A stretch of 64,000 nt of DNA from Asterella californica (GCA_036924285.1 JAYKYS010000008.1:20073001-20137000); one strand, 5' to 3'; counted from the stretch's first letter, positions 22,371-34,862 are shown. Notes: generated by a model from the sequence alone, not told the origin. Program-made: numbers and translations.

Positions 22371-24399
22371 TATCGTGTTGGATATTTTGTGCGTGAAGGA
22401 TGTCCAGGAAAACGCAAGGTTCCTGGCTGTGGAGATGCTGTGTGCCAAACAGAGACAAGACAGAGAAGAACAACCACGAAAAGGAATGCTGCGATATATA
22501 CATTCCAAATGTATGTACACTGCCGGTTCTTTCTCCTAAGAGCACAGAACTGAAAAACAGACCAGAGCGGTCTGTAATCTGCTTCAAAGCCCTTAAAACA
22601 ACCCCTGATTCTCAACTCTGACCCAAAACCACCGAAGCGTAGCTCAAAGCAAGAGAAACTTCTCTTTGCTAACAAACAGAGTCACAGCAGTATCACAAGA
22701 TCCAAACCCAAGTCCAAACCACATCCATGTATAAGCTCTTAGCTAAAGCTAGCTACCACAAGCTGTATACAACCAACCAGAATTCTAACGAACTCAAAAG
22801 AGCAAAACCCGTAGCGAAGAAACCGAAAAAGGCCTATCTGTGGACTTCCTCTTTTCGCTGAACGGACTTCAGATGTCGATAGGGTCTTCTCCGCTGACTC
22901 CGTTAACCCAAGAACCCTTCAGATCCGACTCCCAACAGCCGAGATATCGCCGATTTTCGATCGCAGGTGACTAAACCTCCAAAAACTCCTCCCTGCGGCT
23001 TAAAACCGCTCACACCGCACAAATGGATCGTCTAAACTGATATCCGTCTTTGCTGGCAGATAGATCTAGCTACCCTGAACCCAACAAGACTCCAAACAAG
23101 TCGTTCGGAGTTCCCCTTGCAAAACCACGCAAGAAATTTGATCGCATGTTGCAAAAAACTGACGTAAATCAGCTCCCTGCGGCTCAAACTTGCTCACCAC
23201 ACCCAAACCAACAATCCAATCCACACACGGTCTTCTCCTATACGTACATGAAGACTCCCTGATCGTGTAGGCACCAAGAACGAAGAGGTTGGCTCACCGA
23301 TCGCGAAGAACAACCCAATCTCAGATCGCAGGCGAACAAAAATCTGATGTAAGCGCTTCCCTGCGAGCTAATTTCACTCAGAACTTCCAAACCGCCCGAT
23401 GAAAACTGGTATCGTCTTCAATTTCCTGTAGAACTCGGTGTTCTGATCCCGTTGGATCCAAGGACAGCAAGTTTGGACTCCGGAACGGCTCGAACGGTCC
23501 AACTCTCCTTCACAGATAATTGAAAACCTCAAATCTGCTTCCTGCGTCTCAATTTCCCTCAGTACACACTCCCCGATCCATCTCTTCCCAAACCGTTTGA
23601 ACCAGTGCGTAGCCTGCACAGATCTGAACCCAACGACGCCTTGGGCGCTTGCATTGGACTCCTAAATCTCCCGAACCGTCCGTTGACAGGTCGCAGGTGC
23701 AAGCTAGCCCCTTAAGCACCCCCCTTGCAACAGTCTATGTACGTACAGTTTTCTCCTGAATACCTGAATAATAAGAAGCAGACCCCTTGCGTCTTTGATA
23801 TAACGCCTGAAGCCTTAAATACCCAGTCAGCAAGTAACCAGGAGCCTAGCTTGATTTTACCTTCTTTCGAATCGCATAACTTTTTCTTTGGATGTCCAAA
23901 CAAAGTAAACAAGATGCCCATGGAAAGCTGACAACGAGCTCTACCCATCTATGTGATGAAAGTGAAGATCCGAAGTTGCACCAAAAGCCCGTAAGCTGAG
24001 GCCTAGCTTGTTTTCTCCATCTTTCGAGTCTTGTAACTTTTCCACTAGGCGTCCAAATGAAGTAGATGAAGTGCCTATGGAAAGCTGACAAGGAGCTCTA
24101 TCCACTGGTGCGATAAGAACGAAGATCCGAAGTGGTGCCAAAAACCCGTAAGCTGGGGCCTAGCTTATTTTCTCCATCTTTCGAGTCCTGTAACTTCTCC
24201 ACTAGGCGTCCAAACGAAGTAGACAAAATGTCTATGGAAAGCTGACAAGGAGCTCTACCCATCTATGCGATGAAAATAGAGATCTGAAATTGTGCCAAAA
24301 ACCCGTAAGCTGAGGCCTAGCTTGTCTTCTCATGAGTGTCTTTGGAGCGACAAGCATCGAAGTTTGAATTCCAGGTAGGAGCCGGTCCACGACACGACA
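22371..24399 (-). repeat. Family A LTR, array copy 1
   Basis: It is 2,029 bp with outer ends TATCGTGTTG (22371) and CACGACACGACA (24399). The left part differs from the other copies at many sites (for instance TGCGATATATACATTCC where copies 2-4 have GTGCAATATATACCACTCC), while the right part matches them closely. In sense orientation it is the most 3' LTR of the array, next to the ACGG target duplication. Confidence 0.9.
23894..24335 (-). repeat. 157-bp subrepeats in the U3 part of the family A LTR
   Basis: Three consecutive units begin at about 23894, 24051 and 24208 (GTCCAAAC/T..AAG), giving a 157-bp period. Each holds the blocks ATGGAAAGCTGACAA, GAGCTCTA and CCGTAAGCTG. They lie in the first quarter of the LTR in sense orientation, where U3 enhancers sit, and recur in every full-length copy. 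They may be transcriptional enhancers, which is inference. Confidence 0.85.
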
Positions 24400-24536
24400 T
24401 CCACCCCCTCCAAACTTGTGCATCCTCTGGTATGCACCAGAGATACCAACCAAGGAGTGGACCGGCACACACTTCGTCATATCGCCCTACTTCGCATCAT
24501 AACCAACCTCATGTGTAAGGTCTTCTGCATAATCCG
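24400..24536 (-). other. Spacer 1: remnant of family A internal 3' end
   Basis: This 137-bp segment is homologous in reverse complement to about 8783-8920 of relic copy 1. It retains the purine run before the next LTR (GGAGGGGGTGGA in sense). Nothing of the primer binding site, gag or pol is left. Identical spacers lie at 26567-26703 and 28734-28870. Confidence 0.8.
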
Positions 24537-26566
24537 TATCGTGTCGGATATTTTGTGCGTGAAGGATGTCCAGGAAAACGCGAGGTTCCTGGCTGTGGAG
24601 ATGCTGTGTGCCAAACAGAGACAAGATAGAGAAGAGCAACCACGAAAACGAACGTGCAATATATACCACTCCATATGTATGTACACTGCCGTTTCTTTCT
24701 CCTAACAGCAAAAAACTGAGAAACAGACCAGAGCGGTCTGTAACCTACTTCAGAAGCCCTAAAACAAACCCCTGAATCACAACCCCGACCCAAAACCACC
24801 GAAGCGTAGCTCAAAGCAAGAGAAACTTCTCTTTGCTAACAAACAGAGCCACAGCAGTATCACAAGATCCAAACCCAAGTCCAAACCACATCCATGTATA
24901 AGCTCTTAGCTAAAGCTAGCTACCACAAGCTGTATACAACCAACCAGAATTCTAACGAACTCAAAAGTGCAAAACCCTTAGCGAAGAAACCGAAAAAGGT
25001 CTATCTGTGGACTTCCTCTTTTCGCTGAACGGACTTCAGATGTCGATAGGGTCTCCTCCGCTGACTCCGTTAACCCAAGAAACCTTCAGATCCGACTCCC
25101 AACAGCCAAGATATCGCTGATTTTCGGTCGCAGGTGACCGAACCTCCAAAAACTCCTCCCTACGGCTTAAAACCGCTCACACCGCACAAACGGATTGTCC
25201 AAACTGATATCCGTATTCGCTGGCAGATAGATCTAGCTACCCTGAACCCAACGAGACTCCAAACAAGTCGTTTGGAGTTCCCCTTGCAAAACCACGCAAG
25301 AAATTTGATCGCAGGTTGCAAAAAACTGACGTAAATCAGCTCCCTGCGGCTCAAACTTGCTCACCACACCCAAACCAACGATCTAATTCACGTATAGTCT
25401 TCTCCTATGCGTACATGAAGACTCCCTGATCGCGTAGGCACCAAGAACGAAGAGCTTGGCTCACCGATCGCGAAGAACAACCCAATCTCAAGTCGCAGGC
25501 GAACAAAAATCTGATGTAAGCGCTTCCCTGCGAGCTAATTTCACTCAGAACTTCCAAACCGCCCGATGAAAACTGGTATCGTCTTCAATTTCCTGTAGAA
25601 CTCGGTGTTCTGATCCCGTTGGATCCAAGGACAGCAAGTTTGGACTCCGGAACGGCCCGAACGGTCCAACTCTCCTTCACAGATAACTGAAAACCTCAAA
25701 TCTGCTTCCTGCGTCTCAATTTCCCTCAGTACACACTCCCCGATCCGTCTCTTCCCAAACCGTTTGAACTAGTGCGTAGCCTGCACAGATCTGAACCCAA
25801 CGACGCCTTGGGCGCTTGCATTGGACTCCTAAATCTCCCGAACCGTCCGTTGACAGGTCGCAGGTGCAAGCTAGCCCCTTAAGCACCCCCCTTGCAACAG
25901 TCTATGTACGTACAGTTTTCTCCTGAATACCTGAATAATAAGAAGCAGACCCCTTGCGTCTTTGATATAACGCCTGAAGCCTTAAATACCCAGTCAGCAA
26001 GTAACCAGGAGCCTAGCTTGATTTTACCTTCTTTCGAATCGCATAACTTTTTCTTTGGATGTCCAAACAAAGTAAACAAGATGCCCATGGAAAGCTGACA
26101 ACGAGCTCTACCCATCTATGTGATGAAAGTGAAGATCCGAAGTTGCACCAAAAGCCCGTAAGCTGAGGCCTAGCTTGTTTTCTCCATCTTTCGAGTCTTG
26201 TAACTTTTCCACTAGGCGTCCAAATGAAGTAGATGAAGTGCCTATGGAAAGCTGACAAGGAGCTCTATCCACTGGTGCGATAAGAACGAAGATCCGAAGT
26301 GGTGCCAAAAACCCGTAAGCTGGGGCCTAGCTTATTTTCTCCATCTTTCGAGTCCTGTAACTTCTCCACTAGGCGTCCAAACGAAGTAGACAAAATGCCT
26401 ATGGAAAGCTGACAAGGAGCTCTACCCATCTATGCGATGAAAATAGAGATCTGAAATTGTGCCAAAAACCCGTAAGCTGAGGCCTAGCTTGTCTTCTCAT
26501 GAGTGTCTTTGGAGCGACAAGCATCGAAGTTTGAATTCCAGGTAGGAGCCGGTCCACGACACGACA
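24537..26566 (-). repeat. Family A LTR, array copy 2
   Basis: It is 2,030 bp and nearly identical to copy 3 along its length (one visible difference: GTATTCGCTGG near 25212 against GTCTTCGCTGG). The sense-strand TATA-like GGTATATATTGC lies near 24655-24666, about 120 bp before the LTR end, which places the R-U5 part in the last hundred bases. Confidence 0.9.
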
Positions 26567-26703
26567 TCCACCCCCTCCAAACTTGTGCATCCTCTGGTAT
26601 GCACCAGAGATACCAACCAAGGAGTGGACCGGCACACACTTCGTCATATCGCCCTACTTCGCATCATAACCAACCTCATGTGTAAGGTCTTCTGCATAAT
26701 CCG

Positions 26704-28733
26704 TATCGTGTCGGATATTTTGTGCGTGAAGGATGTCCAGGAAAACGCGAGGTTCCTGGCTGTGGAGATGCTGTGTGCCAAACAGAGACAAGATAGAGAA
26801 GAGCAACCACGAAAACGAACGTGCAATATATACCACTCCATATGTATGTACACTGCCGTTTCTTTCTCCTAACAGCAAAAAACTGAGAAACAGACCAGAG
26901 CGGTCTGTAACCTACTTCAGAAGCCCTAAAACAAACCCCTGAATCACAACCCCGACCCAAAACCACCGAAGCGTAGCTCAAAGCAAGAGAAACTTCTCTT
27001 TGCTAACAAACAGAGCCACAGCAGTATCACAAGATCCAAACCCAAGTCCAAACCACATCCATGTATAAGCTCTTAGCTAAAGCTAGCTACCACAAGCTGT
27101 ATACAACCAACCAGAATTCTAACGAACTCAAAAGTGCAAAACCCTTAGCGAAGAAACCGAAAAAGGTCTATCTGTGGACTTCCTCTTTTCGCTGAACGGA
27201 CTTCAGATGTCGATAGGGTCTCCTCCGCTGACTCCGTTAACCCAAGAAACCTTCAGATCCGACTCCCAACAGCCAAGATATCGCTGATTTTCGGTCGCAG
27301 GTGACCGAACCTCCAAAAACTCCTCCCTACGGCTTAAAACCGCTCACACCGCACAAACGGATCGTCCAAACTGATATCCGTCTTCGCTGGCAGATAGATC
27401 TAGCTACCCTGAACCCAACGAGACTCCAAACAAGTCGTTTGGAGTTCCCCTTGCAAAACCACGCAAGAAATTTGATCGCAGGTTGCAAAAAACTGACGTA
27501 AATCAGCTCCCTGCGGCTCAAACTTGCTCACCACACCCAAACCAACGATCTAATTCACGTATAGTCTTCTCCTATGCGTACATGAAGACTCCCTGATCGC
27601 GTAGGCACCAAGAACGAAGAGCTTGGCTCACCGATCGCGAAGAACAACCCAATCTCTAGTCGCAGGCGAACAAAAATCTGATGTAAGCGCTTCCCTGCGA
27701 GCTAATTTCACTCAGAACTTCCAAACCGCCCGATGAAAACTGGTATCGTCTTCAATTTCCTGTAGAACTCGGTGTTCTGATCCCGTTGGATCCAAGGACA
27801 GCAAGTTTGGACTCCGGAACGGCCCGAACGGTCCAACTCTCCTTCACAGATAACTGAAAACCTCAAATCTGCTTCCTGCGTCTCAATTTCCCTCAGTACA
27901 CACTCCCCGATCCGTCTCTTCCCAAACCGTTTGAACTAGTGCGTAGCCTGCACAGATCTGAACCCAACGACGCCTTGGGCGCTTGCATTGGACTCCTAAA
28001 TCTCCCGAACCGTCCGTTGACAGGTCGCAGGTGCAAGCTAGCCCCTTAAGCACCCCCCTTGCAACAGTCTATGTACGTACAGTTTTCTCCTGAATACCTG
28101 AATAATAAGAAGCAGACCCCTTGCGTCTTTGATATAACGCCTGAAGCCTTAAATACCCAGTCAGCAAGTAACCAGGAGCCTAGCTTGATTTTACCTTCTT
28201 TCGAATCGCATAACTTTTTCTTTGGATGTCCAAACAAAGTAAACAAGATGCCCATGGAAAGCTGACAACGAGCTCTACCCATCTATGTGATGAAAGTGAA
28301 GATCCGAAGTTGCACCAAAAGCCCGTAAGCTGAGGCCTAGCTTGTTTTCTCCATCTTTCGAGTCTTGTAACTTTTCCACTAGGCGTCCAAATGAAGTAGA
28401 TGAAGTGCCTATGGAAAGCTGACAAGGAGCTCTATCCACTGGTGCGATAAGAACGAAGATCCGAAGTGGTGCCAAAAACCCGTAAGCTGGGGCCTAGCTT
28501 ATTTTCTCCATCTTTCGAGTCCTGTAACTTCTCCACTAGGCGTCCAAACGAAGTAGACAAAATGCCTATGGAAAGCTGACAAGGAGCTCTACCCATCTAT
28601 GCGATGAAAATAGAGATCTGAAATTGTGCCAAAAACCCGTAAGCTGAGGCCTAGCTTGTCTTCTCATGAGTGTCTTTGGAGCGACAAGCATCGAAGTTTG
28701 AATTCCAGGTAGGAGCCGGTCCACGACACGACA
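26704..28733 (-). repeat. Family A LTR, array copy 3
   Basis: It is 2,030 bp and almost the same as copy 2, with the same internal 157-bp subrepeats and the same spacer on either side. The near identity with copy 2 points to recent duplication or gene conversion within the array. Confidence 0.9.
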
Positions 28734-28870
28734 TCCACCCCCTCCAAACTTGTGCATCCTCTGGTATGCACCAGAGATACCAACCAAGGAGTGGACCGGC
28801 ACACACTTCGTCATATCGCCCTACTTCGCATCATAACCAACCTCATGTGTAAGGTCTTCTGCATAATCCG

Positions 28871-30892
28871 TATCGTGTCGGATATTTTGTGCGTGAAGGA
28901 TGTCCAGGAAAACGCGAGGTTCCTGGCTGTGGAGATGCTGTGTGCCAAACAGAGACAAGATAGAGAAGAGCAACCACGAAAACGAACGTGCAATATATAC
29001 CACTCCATATGTATGTACACTGCCGTTTCTTTCTCCTAACAGCAAAAAACTGAGAAACAGACCAGAGCGGTCTGTAACCTACTTCAGAAGCCCTAAAACA
29101 AACCCCTGAATCACAACCCCGACCCAAAACCACCGAAGCGTAGCTCAAAGCAAGAGAAACTTCTCTTTGCTAACAAACAGAGCCACAGCAGTATCACAAG
29201 ATCCAAACCCAAGTCCAAACCACATCCATGTATAAGCTCTTAGCTAAAGCTAGCTACCACAAGCTGTATACAACCAACCAGAATTCTAACGAACTCAAAA
29301 GTGCAAAACCCTTAGCGAAGAAACCGAAAAAGGTCTATCTGTGGACTTCCTCTTTTCGCTGAACGGACTTCAGATGTCGATAGGGTCTCCTTCGCTGACT
29401 CCGTTAACCCAAGAAACCTTCAGATCCGACTCCCAACAGCCAAGATATCGCTGATTTTCGGTCGCAGGTGACCGAACCTCCAAAAACTCCTCCCTACGGC
29501 TTAAAACCGCTCACACCGCACAAACGGATCGTCCAAACTGATATCCGTCTTCGCTGGCAGATAGATCTAGCTACCCTGAACCCAACGAGACTCCAAACAA
29601 GTCGTTTGGAGTTCCCCTTGCAAAACCACGCAAGAAATTTGATCGCAGGTTGCAAAAAACTGACGTAAATCAGCTCCCTGCGGCTCAAACTTGCTCACCA
29701 CACCCAAACCAACGATCTAATTCACGTATAGTCTTCTCCTATGCGTACATGAAGACTCCCTGATCGCATAGGCACCAAGAACGAAGAGCTTGGCTCACCG
29801 ATCGCGAAGAACAACCCAATCTCAAGTCGCAGGCGAACGAAAATCTGATGTAAGCGCTTCCCTGCGAGCCAATTTCACTCACAATTCCCAAACCGCCCGA
29901 TGAAACTTTGAATCGTCTTCAATTTCCTGAAGAACTCGTTGTTCTGATCCTGATGGATCCAAGGACAGCAAGTTTGGACTCCGGAACGGTCTGAACGGTC
30001 CAACTCTCCTTCACAGGTAACTGAAAACCCCAAATCTGCTTCCTGCGTCTCAATTTCTCCCAGAACACAACCCCCGATCTGTCTCTTCCCAAACCGTCTT
30101 AACCCACACGTAGCCTGCACAGATCTGAACCCAACGACGCCTTGCGCGTTTGCATTGGACTTCCAAATCTCCCGCACCGTCCGCTGACAAGTCGCAGGCG
30201 CAAGCAAGCCCCTTAAGCAACCCCCTTGTTATAGTCTGTACGTACGAAGTTCAACCCTCAATAATAAGAAGCAGGCCCCTTGCGTCTTTGATATAACGCC
30301 TGAAGCTCTAAATACCTAGTCAGCAAGTAACTAGGGGCCTAGCTTGATTTTGCCTTTTTTCGAATCGCATAACTTCTTCTCTGGATGTCCAAACGAAGTA
30401 AACAAGATGCCCATGGAAAGCTGACAATGAGCTCTATCCATCTATGCGATAAAAGTGAAGATCCGAAGTTGTACCAAAAGCCCGCAAGCTGGGGCCTAGC
30501 TTGTTTTCTTCATCTTTCGAGTCTTGTAACTTTTCCACTAGGCGTCCAAACGAAGTAGATGAAGTGCCTATGGAAAGCTGACAAGGAGCTCTATCCATTG
30601 GTGCGATAAAAACGAAGATCCGAAGTGGTGCCAAAAACCCGTAAGGTGGGGCCTAGCTTATTTTCTCCATCTTTCGAGTCCTGTAACTTCTCCACTAGGC
30701 GTCCAAACGAAGTAGACAAAGTGCTATGGAAAGCTGACAAGGAGCTCTACCCATCTATGCGATGAAAATGGAGATCTGAGATTGTGCCAAAAATCCGCAA
30801 GCTAGGGCCTAGCTTGTCTTACCCATAAGTGTCTTTGGAGCGACAAAAATCAAAATTTGATTTTCATGTAGGAGCCGGTCCACAACACGACA
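28871..30892 (-). repeat. Family A LTR, array copy 4
   Basis: It is 2,022 bp. Up to about 29840 it matches copy 3; beyond that it diverges (for instance GATGAAACTTTGAATCG where copies 1-3 have GATGAAAACTGGTATCG) and resembles the solo LTR at 48354-50335. In sense orientation it is the 5'-most LTR. The outer end CACAACACGACA is followed by the ACGG duplication. Confidence 0.9.
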
Positions 30893-31220
30893 ACGGTAGG
30901 TATCATTGAGTTGGATGACTTCATCAGGAGTTCGACAATTGAATCTGCAGCAGATGCGGAACCCAAAGCTGTTCACACCCTTCATGGTGTGGAAAGATTT
31001 GTTCCAATACTTGGAAGGACCGCCTATGGATGATAACCATGAGTCTAGACGGGACTACAACATGGAGATTGAGTTGTGGAGACAACATTGGTCTCTCAAC
31101 TATGTTTCTATCACTATTGGTATAGTTTCGAGAGGTATTGTATCTGCGAGTTCAGATGTTAGTAGCAGTAGTACATCCACGAGTGACAGAGTACTTATTA
31201 CCAGTGGTGTCATGTTGTGA
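30893..31220 (+). pseudogene. 3' part of the unknown reading frame split by the LTR array
   Basis: From the ACGG at 30893 the frame continues (IELDDFIRSSTIES, then VHTLHGVERFVP) to a TGA near 31030. A shifted frame, 30906-31220, carries on with MDDNHESRRDYNMEIELW and a Ser-rich tail. It is probably one protein with a frameshift near 31010. No family is recognised. Confidence 0.4.
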
Positions 31221-33689
31221 CACGACTCACATGTGAATTTAACGTAGAACTTGTATTGTGTTGTTTTTAAGTCTCGCGAATCTTTTCATTTAACTCGCTT
31301 GATAGTGTATTAAGTGCCACATCTACGATTATCTTGGATGTTAGATCGCACGATAATGAGACGTGCCAATTCAGTGTTCCATGGACATTCTAGTGAGTGG
31401 CTCTTGTTGTCAAATTTGTGTATAAGATAGAGGGTCAAGGGTTCGTGAGAGCATTCTTCTTTAGGTGGTGTTTCATGAGTATGTCTTAGTGTCTTACATG
31501 ACGGGTGAGGAACTACGACAATTATATTTATGGATAGAGGACTGATCTGAGTTCCAGATCTTTCATTCCGAATCAGTTTCATATCAAACCTCACTACATC
31601 CATCGCGATCATTTTTGACAATGGTTCGTTGCTTACTTTGGTGATGAGTTCATGAGGAAAGTCATGGATTTGCCTACTCTTGTGATCTTGCTGATCGTAA
31701 AAAACGGAGAGAATTGAGACTTGACTGTACACATCTTACTTTGACGGATGAATGGACCTGAACTTTTCAGCCAACGTCCTTTTCAACGTCTAGGTTGATA
31801 TTCGATGTCATTGTCAGCGGAAGATCAGTCATCATGCGTGGATTGCGAGGAATTTTGGTGAGGAGTACTATAAACTGATGGTTTCCTCATTCTCTTTTGT
31901 AGTACTTTTCATCGTAGATCGATTCAAGGTTATCATCTTGACTTTGTATTGAATCTCGTGTATTTTCGTATTATTGTAATCTCTATGCTTGGCGAGGATG
32001 ATTATCCTAAGGTTCTGGTTTGAAGTATTTTGGTTCAAGCTTTGAGAGGATGAGATTATTTTAGGGTTAGAACTCGTTCTATGGTGCCAAGTAAAGGATA
32101 AAGTGATCTCCAATCTTGTTTTCTCATTGATCTGTTTTCAATCTAAGGACGGTTTTGGGGTTACGGAGACCTTCTCGGAGGTCATTCGCAAAGTGTGAGA
32201 TCTCGTTGGAAAGCACTCGAGCTGGGTTACAATCTGAAGATAAAGATCGATCGATTTGGCTATCTGATCGAGGTGTTATGATCGTTCAAAGTTAGGGGGT
32301 ATGAACTGATATCCAAAGTCACGTTTCTGATTGTCTCAAGAGTTTGAGAGATGATCTTTCAGTGTTGTTAAGGGGATTGGATTTTTGACGCCATGGTGTT
32401 GCAATGATGTGAAATATTCCTACATTAGGGTTGGATTCGACCTCGAAATGGTCGATTGAAGTTGGTTGTGAAAGTTGAGAGATAGAAGTAAAATCGTTTT
32501 TCTTGGATTCAAGGATTGAGTTGTTCCATGAGCATGGGATCGAATCTACGAGTGAGAATTTCCAGGATTGGAGTGTGCCTTATCAGCTTACTGCATTGTG
32601 AAATTTCAGTTTATTTGGTTAATAGAAGGTGTTGGGTTCGTGGATTTTAGCCACCGGGGTCTGTAAAACTCATAAGTTAGCACAGACAAAGGGCTTGGTC
32701 CATTTCTGGCAATTGGTTTGGGGTCTGAAGTTGAAATTTCAGAGAGTAGTAGTGAAGGATCAGTAGGAGTTTTCTATTAAGTTTGAGCCCAGTTGGAAGT
32801 TCGAGGTGGGAGCACGAAGTTGTCAAGGTTCAGATTACAGCGTGGTGAGTTTCGGAGGAGGAGAGTGATTTCACCTACTTGGCTAACTTCGACCAAAAGA
32901 CTTGGGGTTTGGAGGTGGAACTTCATGGAAGTGCTGCAAGGGAGATGAAGGAGCTATGTTGGGAATTCAGCATGGAGATCGTACTCAAATAAGACGTTCC
33001 ACTATGTCAAAGTTGTTGAGTGGAAATCTCTAACAACGGAGTACCGTTATCTTCAGCATCACGTCTTGAGCTCATTGGTTACTTGATGTGTGCATGCGTT
33101 ACCTTATTGGAAATTATAGTAGCACTACCCGTTGTTGTAAGGTTCATCTTGAATCATCCTCATATCAACAAACTGTAGGAAGTCAAAAAGTTGAGTGTTT
33201 AGGTAACTTGTCGGATAAAATTAGCGAAAAGAATATTGCTAGTGCACATTTGAAGGTGCTTTTGTGATGTAAACACATGTTTATCATGTTTGAATCATTC
33301 TTGTGCTTAGAATAAGATTGAACATCCTGTTGTGGTGTGATGCACTTGTGTTACACTTGAGGTCAAGTTATGTAAGTAGAAATAGAGATAAAGCTTGATA
33401 GATTGGGTATTGAAGGCTTAAGTATTTCATCGAGTAGGTCCTAGATCTTGATGTACCTCTCTACAGCCAGATATCATGTGTATTCTCAGATCAACTTCAT
33501 GCTCTACGACAGTTGGTGAACTCAACGTGAAACGTCTAGGGTTGAGAGATCCATTTTTGCAACCATAGACATTGAAAGCCTCTCTCAATTCATGCGTCTG
33601 AGATGCGATTGCTGCGACTCTCAAGTATGACATGCGATTGCTCAAGGTATTCGTATTGATCATGCAATAACAGCAAGCCGTTGAGCGGA
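31221..33689. other. Long stretch without recognised genes
   Basis: Stops occur in all frames throughout. The longest frame is 140 codons on the minus strand (31310-31732), with no domain features. The sequence resembles the untranslated leader or LTR of an old retroelement leading into the gag relic that follows, but no repeat partner was found in the window. Confidence 0.4.
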
Positions 33690-34260
33690 AAGACAATGGC
33701 TACCAAAGCCTTGTAATCTGTTGTGGTTTTGCTGGATCAGTTTGACGGAAAGAACATCTCCAAGTACTTGAAGTACTATTCTCAAGAGATGGAGTTGAGT
33801 AAGGTGCCGGAGAGAGAGATGATCAATCCATTTGAGCTTGCTGTCGTACCAGAGCTACAAGAGCATGTGAAGAAGATCATCCAATCTCATGGTCTTAATG
33901 GAAGAATTTACTCTTCAGCTAAAAGAAGAGTATTTTTTAGAGGATGTAAAATCGAGTGACTAAGAAGTCATTCATGGAGTGGGTAAACAAACCCAATAAA
34001 TGGCTTCTTTTCATAGAGTTATTTTGAGAGTTTGAGAGACAATTCCTTCAATTGTCTTGGATTACGAGAAAGTCACATTGGAGAGACAAGGTGGAGCTTT
34101 TTCTGCAAGCAACTAACAATGAACTACAGAAGGAATTAGAGCTGCTTCTAGAAGATAGGATGGAAGATAATGGACTTATAGTTGATTGGAGGAAGGTTTC
34201 TGAAGTAGTAAGTATACTTGTCTAGCAAGAATATCGGAGCGGGAAGGTGGTGATAAGACA
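33690..34260 (+). pseudogene. Gag fragment of an A-like Ty3/gypsy element
   Basis: The frame at 33723-33959 carries FDGKNISKYLKYYSQEMELS and FELAVVPELQEHVKK. These match the gag of the second relic (about 42050-42190: FEGRDISRYLREYKREMELV and FELAVILELQDQVRD). The following 300 bp continue the gag reading with several stops. No pol follows; the sequence changes character near 34300, so this is a truncated copy. Confidence 0.6.
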
Positions 34261-34862
34261 AGAAGTAAGACCATAGTCGATCATACTATCTCATAGTGTA
34301 GTGCCCACAGTTTGTAAATTTTGAGATTTTTGTCAAATTTTTTTAAGTTAACGTAGTGTATATATAATTGAATTGACCTTGTTACTTAAGTTTACTCTAT
34401 GCTTAAAGGGAAGATGAACTTAAGACAATTGTTTTGAAAAGAAGCTGAATGCTTTCGAAAGTCGGAAGATGGTCGTCTTCCTAGAAGATGTCTTCTGGAA
34501 GAAGGAATCCAGAAGACACAGTGCAAGTCTTCTAGGGGAGGACCGTGACTGTAATTGCAGAAGATATCAATCTAGTACCAACTAGAAGACATAGTAGGTG
34601 TTTGGTGGACCTAAAAGGCAACCACCTAAGCAGTAGGTAGGGCCAAGATTGACAAGACACAGTGGCGCATGTGAAGGTCTTCAGTACCTTGGACTGAAGA
34701 CTTTCAAAAGATATCATCAGTTGCGAGTGAGAGAAGAAGATAAGTCCAAGACAACATTTTGGATAACTGACTCTCACGGTACGGATTATTTGTATTAGTG
34801 GCGGTTCTGCAGCAGACTACTCCGACGATGTTGGATGTGACCGCAAGCACATTATTTTACGA
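34261..34862. other. Short repeat block rich in GAAGAC/GTCTTC
   Basis: No gene is seen. Between about 34440 and 34760 the hexamer GAAGAC or its complement occurs about seven times by eye, the same texture as 1-3420 and 35970-36740. It is probably a fragment of the same decayed repeat family. Confidence 0.5.

Larger units (their letters stand above)
22371..30892 (-). mobile_element. Tandem array of four family A LTRs with a deleted internal region
   Basis: LTRs lie at 22371-24399, 24537-26566, 26704-28733 and 28871-30892. They are separated by three 137-bp spacers that are the last part of the family A internal region including its purine tract. The repeat period is 2,166-2,167 bp. In sense orientation (minus strand) each LTR runs TGTCG...CGATA. 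The array is flanked by ACGG on both sides (22367-22370 and 30893-30896), so it came from one insertion later expanded, most simply by unequal recombination between LTRs. No gag or pol remains. The two middle copies are nearly identical; the outer halves of the first and last copy are more diverged. Confidence 0.9.

Noticed and set aside
22371..24399. Family A repeat as a DNA transposon with short inverted ends (TATCGTGTCG / CGACACGACA)
   Set aside because: A purine tract directly precedes it at 8909-8920, a TATA-like box lies near the other end, and a Ty3/gypsy relic adjoins it, so it is an LTR whose ends happen to be inverted.
23712..29148. Sets of 60-101-codon frames repeated every 2,167 bp
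   Set aside because: They lie inside the LTRs, on both strands, and overlap each other; they are chance frames copied with the LTR.
31310..31732. 140-codon minus-strand frame
   Set aside because: It is low in recognisable structure, with no splice or neighbour support; likely a chance frame in decayed repeat.
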